DNA of 64,000 bases from Pseudomonas sp. GTDB lineage: Bacteria > Pseudomonadota > Gammaproteobacteria > Pseudomonadales > Pseudomonadaceae. The position numbers and the translations under genes were made by a program. The notes below the pieces were generated by a model. It was not told the DNA's origin, ran no database searches, and worked only from the letters and a program-made list of their open reading frames with translations. The stretch lies in the NCBI RefSeq assembly GCF_030698175.1, contig NZ_JAUYNT010000025.1:105712-169711 (forward strand), written 5' to 3'. This document shows, piece after piece, positions 56,371 to 64,000 of this stretch (the stretch's first letter is position 1; every line of letters starts with the position of its first letter).

Positions 56371-58104
56371 TCAACCGTTGGCCACGACATTCGGAGCCAC
56401 ACGGGGTAGCACTAGGGTAAAGGTGCAGCCCTGGCCAGGCACGCTGGCAACTTCAATACTGCCGCCGAGCGGGCCAGTCACCAGGTTGTAGCTGATATGC
56501 ATTCCCAGTCCACTGCCGCCGGTGCCCATGCGGGTGGTAAAAAAAGGGGCGAAAATTTGCCGTTGCACTTCGTTGGACATACCGCAGCCATCGTCGCTGT
56601 AGATCATGCGAATGCTGTCACCCTCGACGTTTGCCGTCAGTCGCATGAGGCCGTGATCGCGTCCGGCGAAGCCGTGTAACACCGAGTTGTTGACCAGATT
56701 GGAAACGACTTGCTCGATCGGTCCGGGATAGCTGTCCATGTTCAGTCCATCCGGGATTTCGAGTTCAAGGCGGTAGGGAGTTCTGCGTAAACTGCTGTTG
56801 AGCAGCGCCGCCACACCGCGGATAACCTCATTGAGGTAGAACGAACGCCGTGCTGAGCTGGTTTGATCAACCGCCAGCTGCTTGAATGTCAGCACAAACT
56901 CCGCCGCGCGTTGCAAGCCGCGGAGCAACAGTTCCAACGCGTCGTTGGTGACCTGCAAATAGCTGTCGAGCTCCGAGCGACGCAGTTGCTGCGCCGCGAT
57001 TAAGCGTTCGAACTCGACCGTTTTGTCGCGCATGGTGCTGGCGACCATCAGGCAATTGCCGAGCGGGGTATTGAGCTCGTGGGCCACCCCGGCAACCACC
57101 GAGCCTAACGCTGCGAGCGTTTCCGACTGCACCAGGTGGTCCTGGGTCCGGCTTAGTGTGCGGATTGCCTCCTGTAGCTGGGCAGTCGATGCCTGCAGCG
57201 CCTGGGTACGTTCCTGCACCCGCTGTTCAAGTTGCAGGTTGAGATTGATCAGCTTGTTTTCCGCTTCCAGCTGCGCGCTGATATTGCGGGCGATGCCGAG
57301 AAAACCGCTGACGCGGCCATCCTCGTCGTGCACCGCACTGATGGCCAGCGACACGTGCAGAGTGCCGCCATCCTTACGCACATAGACCCAATTGTGCGGG
57401 CCGCATAAGCCATTGCGGGCCTGTACCGCGAAGGTCTCAAAAGCGCTTATCGGCCGCTTCCACAACTCCGTCAGGAGCCGGGCATGCAGGCGAACTTCGG
57501 CGTCACGATGGAATATCAGCGGTAGCTGGCCGCACACCTCGTTTTCAGTGTAACCAAGCATCAGCTCGGCACCATGGTTGAACAGGGTAATGCGCCCCTG
57601 CGGATCCATCGAGATAATCGCCACTTCCACCGCGGCGTCAAACAGCGCTTGCAAATGAGCTGTACGTTCGCGGACTTTGACCTCCAATGAATGGCGCTCG
57701 AACTCCAGCTCCCGGTTGCGCTCATGCAAGTGTTGGTAAAGGCGGACCCGGCTGAGCATCAGGTTGTCGTCAATCGGTTTGGCCAGATAATCGACGGCAC
57801 CAATCTCAAAGCCATGGGCAATAAACTCGCTGGCCTTGAATACGGCGGTGACAAAAATAATCGGAATATGCCGAGTGCGCGCGGTCATCTGCAGATGTTC
57901 GGCCGTTTCGAAGCCATCCATGCCGGGCATTTGCACGTCGAGGAGAATTAGATGGATATCCCGCTCCACCGTACAGCGCAACGTCGCCTCACCGGAATCA
58001 GCTTCCACTATCTCGCAGTCGGGCAGTCGCGACAGTAAGGCGCGCAAGGTAAAGCGGTTGTTGGCGATGTCGTCGACAATCAAGACGCTGAATTTTTCAG
58101 TCAT
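56371..58104 (-). CDS. Receiver-PAS-histidine kinase hybrid
   Basis: REC (SVLIVDDIANNRFTLRALL, LILLDVQMPGMDGFE), PAS, HisKA-like GVAHELNTPLGNCL, HATPase DDGCGM. Confidence 0.9.
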   Translation of the reverse strand: MTEKFSVLIVDDIANNRFTLRALLSRLPDCEIVEADSGEATLRCTVERDIHLILLDVQMPGMDGFETAEHLQMTARTRHIPIIFVTAVFKASEFIAHGFEIGAVDYLAKPIDDNLMLSRVRLYQHLHERNRELEFERHSLEVKVRERTAHLQALFDAAVEVAIISMDPQGRITLFNHGAELMLGYTENEVCGQLPLIFHRDAEVRLHARLLTELWKRPISAFETFAVQARNGLCGPHNWVYVRKDGGTLHVSLAISAVHDEDGRVSGFLGIARNISAQLEAENKLINLNLQLEQRVQERTQALQASTAQLQEAIRTLSRTQDHLVQSETLAALGSVVAGVAHELNTPLGNCLMVASTMRDKTVEFERLIAAQQLRRSELDSYLQVTNDALELLLRGLQRAAEFVLTFKQLAVDQTSSARRSFYLNEVIRGVAALLNSSLRRTPYRLELEIPDGLNMDSYPGPIEQVVSNLVNNSVLHGFAGRDHGLMRLTANVEGDSIRMIYSDDGCGMSNEVQRQIFAPFFTTRMGTGGSGLGMHISYNLVTGPLGGSIEVASVPGQGCTFTLVLPRVAPNVVANG

Positions 58105-59812
58105 GACTTCGCTTCCCCGGGCGCCGATAAATAAAACTGCCGGGTTGGTAGGGCACAAAGCCCTGTTCCTCGGCGACCAGGTTCAACCCGTCTTGCGGCC
58201 CGAGCACCAGAAATCCGTCCGCATGCAGGGAGCGTAGAAAACGTTGCAGCACCTGCCGTTGCAACTCGATATTGAAATAGATCATTACGTTGCGGCAAAT
58301 AATCAGCTGAAACTCGTTGAAGATGCCCTCCTCGGCGAGCGAGTGGCGATGAAACATAACGCGCTGGTGCAAGCGCTCTTCGACCTTGAGAAAGCGCCCG
58401 GTCGAGGCCACATGGCTATCGAAGCCTCGGGAACCGCCACTGGCGAGGTAGTTGCTGCGATTGCTGGCCAGCGGCCCGGCCGGGAATAGCCCGCTCTTGG
58501 CCAGCTCCAGCAGGTAATGATTGATATCGGTGGCAAACAGGTGGCTGCGCTCCAGCAGGCCCAGCTCGTCCAATAGCACCGCCAGCGAATAGGCTTCCTC
58601 GCCCGTCGAGCAACCGGCGGACCACAGCTTGACGATGGGAAAACTGGCCAGATAGGGCAGGATTTTTTCGCGGATCTCGCGAAACTGCTCGGGGTGGCGG
58701 AAAAAACTGGTAACCCCGACCGACAGTTCGGCGCAAAGGCGCTCAAACAGGGCCGCATCCGAGAGCACGGCACTCTGGAACTCGGGAAAGCTGCCCAGAT
58801 CGAAATGCACCATCAGGTTCCTGATGCGCCGCTCCAGGCTGTCACGTTGGTAGCCGCGAAAATCGTAGCCATACTGCTTGAGCAAGGCCTCCAGGAATAA
58901 CTCCAGCAGCGTCCCGCTCGGGCTGGCGGTCGCGCCGGCAACGGTGGCCGCCGCGACGCTGGTAATGGCGGCAGAACGCAGCACGTAATCGTAGAAGCCG
59001 GCCTCCCGCGCCGCGTCCGGCATGACCCGTGCTGGTTCGCACTCATCGCCATCTTCAACAATCACGCTGGAACCCACGGCCCGCAGTGCGCCGCAACCGG
59101 CAACGCCATCTTGGCCATAGCCGCACAGCAGCACCGCCAGCACCGCATCGCCATACTCGCTGGCCAGCGACTCGAACAGCGCATCAATAGAGGGTCGGGC
59201 GAACTGGATTTTGCGGTCGGCCGTTAGATAGACCAGGCCGTGCGCCACCTTCATGTGATAGCCCGGCGGTGCGACATAAAGGGTGCCGGGCTGCACTGGG
59301 ATTAAATGCTGCGGCATCACTACGGCATATTCAGTGCGGGTCTTGAGCAATTGGTCGAGCAGATTGGGTTGGTCCTCCTGAACGTGCTGGGCGACAAAGA
59401 TGGCCATCTCAGACAGCGGCAGTTGCGCGACAATGTGCAGTATTTTGTCCAGGCTTTGCGCTGAACCGGCCAGTGCCAAGGCGCGGCAGCGCCCCCGCGG
59501 GGAGCGCTTAACCTGGTTCGATACCTGCCGCACCGGCAGGTCAAGACGCATCAAGCTGTGGGCGAGTAGGGCGTGGTAGGCCACGATTTTTAGGCCGCCC
59601 GCGCGGTCCAGTCGCTGCGCTATAGTTTCGATGATTTCTGCCGGCAGGGTATCGGCGTCGTAGAAGGTCAGCTCAAGGGCGCTGCCAGCGCTGGCAGTCG
59701 GGAGCTGTTCTTGCAGTGCGGACTTGAGCGTTTCGCGCTCCTCAGTCGTGTCCAGATGACCGAGAATAACTGCCCGGCACAGGTTACCCATGGGCTGAAA
59801 AGTAATGCTCAT
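58097..59812 (-). CDS. STAS-like-CheB-CheR fusion protein
   Basis: CheB-like segment (AGSAQS, FVAQHV, YGQDGVAG) and CheR segment (LWSAGCSTGEEAYSLAVLLDEL, ATDINHYLLELA, QLIICRNVMIYFN); ~95 aa N-terminal STAS-like region. Confidence 0.85.
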   Translation of the reverse strand: MSITFQPMGNLCRAVILGHLDTTEERETLKSALQEQLPTASAGSALELTFYDADTLPAEIIETIAQRLDRAGGLKIVAYHALLAHSLMRLDLPVRQVSNQVKRSPRGRCRALALAGSAQSLDKILHIVAQLPLSEMAIFVAQHVQEDQPNLLDQLLKTRTEYAVVMPQHLIPVQPGTLYVAPPGYHMKVAHGLVYLTADRKIQFARPSIDALFESLASEYGDAVLAVLLCGYGQDGVAGCGALRAVGSSVIVEDGDECEPARVMPDAAREAGFYDYVLRSAAITSVAAATVAGATASPSGTLLELFLEALLKQYGYDFRGYQRDSLERRIRNLMVHFDLGSFPEFQSAVLSDAALFERLCAELSVGVTSFFRHPEQFREIREKILPYLASFPIVKLWSAGCSTGEEAYSLAVLLDELGLLERSHLFATDINHYLLELAKSGLFPAGPLASNRSNYLASGGSRGFDSHVASTGRFLKVEERLHQRVMFHRHSLAEEGIFNEFQLIICRNVMIYFNIELQRQVLQRFLRSLHADGFLVLGPQDGLNLVAEEQGFVPYQPGSFIYRRPGKRSHD

Positions 59813-62800
59813 AGGTGCCTGCCCGCAGACCATTTGACCGCTTTGGCGAGCAGCTCGGCGTAGTCCACCGGTTTGGACAGGTAATCGTCGGCACCGGCGG
59901 CCAGCACCTTGTCGCGATCACCGGGCAAAGCCTTGGCGGTGATGGCCAAGACCGGAATAGCCGCCAAAGCCGGATTCTGGCGGATCGCCGTGATCGTCTG
60001 GTAACCGTCCATCTGCGGCATCATGATGTCCATGATCACCAGGTCAACGCGCTGCTGTTCGAGAAACTCCAGGGCCCGCCGACCGTTGATGGCATTGCTG
60101 GTTTTTGCCCCGTGTCGTTCGAGCGCCGCCGACATGACAAACAGATTGCGCGGGTCGTCGTCGGTCACCAGGATGTGTTTGCCGGCCAGCTGCTTGCTGT
60201 GGCTTGCGGGGCTAAGCGGCAGCTGCGCAGCCGCGCGCTCGCGCGGTACTTCATGCAGAAAACGTTCGACATTCTCCAGCAGGCGCTGCTCGGCCTGCGG
60301 GGTCTTGATGATCATGCTGTCCGAATAGCGGTGCAAGCTGGCGTTGTCCTCATCACTGAGGGCCGTGCTGCCATAAAACACCAAGGCTATTTCTGGGTTG
60401 CCGGCCCTGAGCGCCGCAGCAATGTCCAGACCTTGTTGCACTGCGGCCGCGCCCAAGTCGATGATTGCCAAGCGGCAGCCGTATTGCTGTAGCACCTCAA
60501 CCCACACGGCATTGGGCGCCACGCCGACCACTGAGTCACTCGCTGGGCCGACGATGCGGGCCACGTCAGCGGCGCTGATGTTGCCATTCTCGACCACCAG
60601 AATAGGGCTGCCGCTGGCCTGTACGACCGCGCCGAGCAGGGCGACCTCGACATCGGCGAGGCGCTTCTCGTCGACCGGTTTTTGCAGGAAACCGCTGGCG
60701 CCTTGGCGCATAAAGGCTTCATCACGATCACGCGCCGAGACTATATAGACGGGGGTGGCCGCTAATTCGCGGTTGCTCTTGAGCTCGTGCAGTACGTCGG
60801 CACCATCCATGTCGGGCAGGCCGAGGTCGAGCAAAATACCCTGCGGGCGATGACTGTGTGCCAAGGCCAAACCCTCGAAACCGGTGCGTGCGAGCAAGGT
60901 CTTGTAACCCAGGCGGCGGTTAATCAGCATCAGGGTTTGGCCCAGCACCGGGTCATCATCGATCATTAAAATAATCTGATCGTTGGCCGCCAGATTGTTG
61001 CGATCATCGTCCGTGGCTTCTGCCGGGACTGGCACGCTACCAAGGGCGGGGGCTAGCCGGGTGGCCGCCGGCGGCAGCTGGGGTATCTGGGCGGTTCTGG
61101 TTGCGGGTGCGGTATCGGGCAGCAGCAGGGAGAACTCGCTACCCTGGCCCGGCACGCTCTGCAGCTCAATGGTGCCCCCCAGCAGTTCGGCAAAACGCAG
61201 ACTGATGGTAAGCCCCAAACCAGTGCCGCCATATTCCCGTGAGGTTGAACCATCGGCCTGCTGGAATGCTTCGAAAATCAGGGCCTTTTGTTCTTGCGCA
61301 ATACCGATGCCGGTATCGCGCACGCTGAGACAGATCGGTAGAGGGCTGTTCGCACGGCGACTGAGGGTGAAGGTAACCCCCCCCTGCTTGGTAAATTTGA
61401 AGGCGTTGGACAGTAAGTTGCGAAGAATCTGCGACAGTTTTCCGCGGTCGGAGATGAATTCGCCCTGCAATCTGTCCTCAACCACCAGGGTCAGCCCCTT
61501 GTCGCGCGCTAGGTGCTCGAATACTTCTTGAAATTCGGCGCGCAAGGATTCGCTGGAGACCTTCACCCGCTCCAGGTCCATGCGACCGGCTTCTACTTTT
61601 GACAGGTCCAGCACGTCATTGATCAGGCGCAGCAGATCTTCGCCCGAGCGGTGAATGATCTCGGCCCATTTGACCGTCTCGTCCTCGCTCGCGCCCCGTT
61701 CATTGCTGGTCATCATTTTTGACAGCAGAATGATGGAGTTCAGCGGGGTACGCAGTTCGTGCGACATGTTGGCCAAAAACTCCGACTTATACTGGCTCGC
61801 CTGCTCCAGCTGTCGCGCTTTGGCGTCCATCAGATGACGGGATTCGCGCAAATCCTGGTTTTGCTGTTGCAGTTGTTGTTGTTGCTCCTCCATCTGTGCA
61901 TTGGTCTGCTGCAGCTCTTCGCTTTGTTGCTGCAACTGCTGCTGCTGTTCCTCCATCTGCGCATTGGTCTGCTGCAGTTCTTCGCTTTGTTGCTGTAACT
62001 GCTGTTGTTGCTCCTCCATGTGCAGGTTGACTTGCTGCAGGTGCTCGCTGTGCAAGCGCGCTTCTTTTTCTGCGGTTTCCGCAATGGTCAGCAGCTCACG
62101 GATATTTTCCCGCTGTTGCGCCACGTAGAGAAAAGAGGCGATCACCTCGGTCTCGCCGCTGAGAAACTCCTGCTTGAGTTCGTCGAAGCGCTCGAAGCTG
62201 GCGAGTTCCACCACCCCCAGCAAGCAGTCTTCGCGCAGCAGTGGGTAGGTATAGGTGTAGAGCGGCAGGGCGCTGCTGGTGCCGGTGACTATGGGCGCGG
62301 CGTCGGCGGCGATGGTGGTCAAGATGATCGGTTTTTTCTCCAGCGCCACCTGGCCTACAGCCCCCTGGCCGAGCTGGAAACGACTGCCCAGATTGGCCCG
62401 CTCGGTGTACATGTAACTGCCCAGCAGATCCAGGCTCGCTTCGGCCGCATGAAACAGGTAGAGCACCCCGCGCCCCGCGCCGAGATGGCGGCCGAGAACG
62501 CCGATAGCCGTATTGGCCAGCTGTTGCAGGGAGAAGTCGCCGGTCAGGGCGGTAGACAGCCGGCTATTGCCGTCTTTGAGCCAATTGCGCCGTTCGTCGT
62601 CGGTTTTGGCCGTGCGCAGCAGAGTATTCATGGTGCGGATCGCGTGACCGAGTCTGTCGTGCTGGGATAACAGCGAAATTTCCTGGGAAAAATCGCCGCG
62701 ACCGATGGCGTCGGCTTGCGTCGCCAAGCGCTCCATGTTTTCCATCAGCAGCTTGATGTTAGCCAGCAGACTGCCTTGGTCCCAAGGCTGAAGCTCGATC

Positions 62801-63627
62801 TGGGTGTCGAGGTTGCCACTGGCAATTTGTTTCACCAGTTCTTCGGCCATGGCCGGTTCAGCCCCAAGCCGGCGCAAAATCAAACGGTAAGCGACCCATA
62901 GGGTGATGATCAGCACCAGAATAGACACGGCCAGCAGGCTGTAGATTATGTATTCGCGACTATTGGCCTGCTGCGCTGCGCTATGGGTGGCGTCGAGGGT
63001 GCGCTGGTTGAGCAGGCCGAAGAAGTCATCCACCGGCGTCATGATTCGCACTTTATAGTCGTGGTAGGCGCGGTCGTGCATCATCGCAATAGCTTCGGCG
63101 ACCGTCGGTTGATCGGCCCGCCGCTTGCCCTCTTGGGTTGCGAGAACCGCGTCCATGGCCACGGTTTCGGTATGCACCAAGCCGTCCGAGTTAGCCTTGG
63201 CCTCTTCCAGCTTGGCCATTTCCGCCGCCGAGAAGCCCGCCTGCTTCATCAGTCCGGTCAAGGCTGCCGCCTCGCCATTGGGGCGCGGCGGCGTATCACT
63301 GGCGGCCAGGTAATCCCAATAGATGCGTTCGGGCGCTTGCGGTCGCGGTTTTTTGCCGTCGCGAATAGCCAGAATCGCAAAGTATTGCTGTTTGAAGCGA
63401 GGGTCGCCGGTGACTACATAGGTTCGGGCCAGCCGGGTCAGGTCGTCCGAACTCTGGCGCAGCTCGTCGGCCAGCAGGTAGGACTGATAGCGCGCCTGTA
63501 AGGCCCCGCTTAGTTCGCCGTAGGATGAGGTCAGGGACAGGGTGGCGGCGATGATCAAGGTCATCAGCAGGGTGATCACGGCCCCCAACAGCAAAAACAA
63601 TTGCTTAACGCTGAAGTGCTTAGTCAT
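59809..63627 (-). CDS. Large hybrid sensor kinase: sensor-TM-HAMP-GAF-coiled coil-HisKA-HATPase-three receiver-like domains
   Basis: HisKA FLANMSHELRTPLNSIILLSKMM; HATPase; REC1 ILMIDDDPVLGQTL/LLDLGLPDMDG; atypical REC2; REC3 ILVTDDDPRNLFVMSAAL/VIMDIMMPQMDGYQ. Confidence 0.93.
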   Translation of the reverse strand: MTKHFSVKQLFLLLGAVITLLMTLIIAATLSLTSSYGELSGALQARYQSYLLADELRQSSDDLTRLARTYVVTGDPRFKQQYFAILAIRDGKKPRPQAPERIYWDYLAASDTPPRPNGEAAALTGLMKQAGFSAAEMAKLEEAKANSDGLVHTETVAMDAVLATQEGKRRADQPTVAEAIAMMHDRAYHDYKVRIMTPVDDFFGLLNQRTLDATHSAAQQANSREYIIYSLLAVSILVLIITLWVAYRLILRRLGAEPAMAEELVKQIASGNLDTQIELQPWDQGSLLANIKLLMENMERLATQADAIGRGDFSQEISLLSQHDRLGHAIRTMNTLLRTAKTDDERRNWLKDGNSRLSTALTGDFSLQQLANTAIGVLGRHLGAGRGVLYLFHAAEASLDLLGSYMYTERANLGSRFQLGQGAVGQVALEKKPIILTTIAADAAPIVTGTSSALPLYTYTYPLLREDCLLGVVELASFERFDELKQEFLSGETEVIASFLYVAQQRENIRELLTIAETAEKEARLHSEHLQQVNLHMEEQQQQLQQQSEELQQTNAQMEEQQQQLQQQSEELQQTNAQMEEQQQQLQQQNQDLRESRHLMDAKARQLEQASQYKSEFLANMSHELRTPLNSIILLSKMMTSNERGASEDETVKWAEIIHRSGEDLLRLINDVLDLSKVEAGRMDLERVKVSSESLRAEFQEVFEHLARDKGLTLVVEDRLQGEFISDRGKLSQILRNLLSNAFKFTKQGGVTFTLSRRANSPLPICLSVRDTGIGIAQEQKALIFEAFQQADGSTSREYGGTGLGLTISLRFAELLGGTIELQSVPGQGSEFSLLLPDTAPATRTAQIPQLPPAATRLAPALGSVPVPAEATDDDRNNLAANDQIILMIDDDPVLGQTLMLINRRLGYKTLLARTGFEGLALAHSHRPQGILLDLGLPDMDGADVLHELKSNRELAATPVYIVSARDRDEAFMRQGASGFLQKPVDEKRLADVEVALLGAVVQASGSPILVVENGNISAADVARIVGPASDSVVGVAPNAVWVEVLQQYGCRLAIIDLGAAAVQQGLDIAAALRAGNPEIALVFYGSTALSDEDNASLHRYSDSMIIKTPQAEQRLLENVERFLHEVPRERAAAQLPLSPASHSKQLAGKHILVTDDDPRNLFVMSAALERHGAKTSNAINGRRALEFLEQQRVDLVIMDIMMPQMDGYQTITAIRQNPALAAIPVLAITAKALPGDRDKVLAAGADDYLSKPVDYAELLAKAVKWSAGRHL
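61862..62036 (-). repeat. 63 bp (21 aa) in-frame tandem repeat, ~3 copies, in kinase coiled coil
   Basis: MEEQQQQLQQQSEELQQTNAQ repeated; MEEQQQQLQQQSEELQQTNAQMEEQQQQLQQQSEELQQTNAQMEEQQQQLQQQNQDL. Confidence 0.9.
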
Positions 63628-63862
63628 GGCTTGCCGCCCCTGTTGATCGACAATCTCGCCTAGTCCAGTGGAGTCACTGCAATGCCGTTGAACGCCACCC
63701 GCACCCTGGGTGCGTTCGCCTTAGGCTCAGTAGCCTAGGTGCAATCCAGTTTAGCAGCCGCTCCAAACTGTGCTTGGTGGCGACTGATCGCACTGGTCGC
63801 GCTGACCCGCCGGTACGGCTGCTGATGCGATTGGCGCAGCATGTTCAAGGTGTGTTTAAAAA

Positions 63863-64000
63863 GGCTCTGTACCCGTTAACTGTTGCAAGGTCTAAACTCA
63901 AGACGCGTGCTCATCAAGGAGTACCGTTATGGATGCCCAATCCTTTCAACACCTGCTGGTTCGGCTTGATCTGCTCACGATCAAACAGAAATCCATCGTT
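63863..64000 (+). mobile_element. Left end of a putative IS1595-family element (continues beyond window)
   Basis: Terminus GGCTCTGTACCCGTTAACTGTTGCAAGG followed by ORF start. Confidence 0.6.
63929..64000 (+). CDS. Putative IS1595-family transposase, N-terminal fragment
   Basis: MDAQSFQHLLVRLDLLTIKQKSIV...; resembles N-termini of IS1595 transposases; truncated by window edge. Confidence 0.5.
   Translation, partial: MDAQSFQHLLVRLDLLTIKQKSIV

Overview
This 64 kb window is a GC-rich, gene-dense gammaproteobacterial chromosome segment, almost certainly Pseudomonas or a close relative: mexS/mexT-mexEF-oprN, pruR-putA-putP, phhR/phhAB-hpd-hmgA-fahA-maiA, olsBA, cmoAB, nadE and metR/metE are all recognisable by protein sequence. 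I saw no rRNA, tRNA, CRISPR array, prophage or classical defence island. The most unusual content is between genes. About ten copies of a ~25 bp terminal sequence (consensus about GGCTMTGTACCNGTTACGTGTTGCA) bound several small, REP-containing, MITE-like elements. The same terminus starts at 63863, just upstream of a truncated ORF at the window edge that looks like the N-terminus of an IS1595-type transposase. I interpret this as a non-autonomous element family, possibly mobilised by that IS, that carries Pseudomonas REP palindromes as cargo. One copy splits a two-gene PepSY operon, and its apparent 8 bp target duplication preserves both the stop and the start codon. Another cluster sits on the T-tract of the oprN terminator. 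Other points of interest: a cupredoxin / EAL / DUF3034 / lipoprotein truncated-haemoglobin operon; a STAS-like-CheB-CheR fusion between two large sensor kinases; a chagasin-type inhibitor lipoprotein; a decayed FadL-like porin; and two vestigial 3'-tail duplications (fahA/maiA and a lipoprotein gene). All calls come from reading the sequence and recalled family knowledge; no database searches were run.
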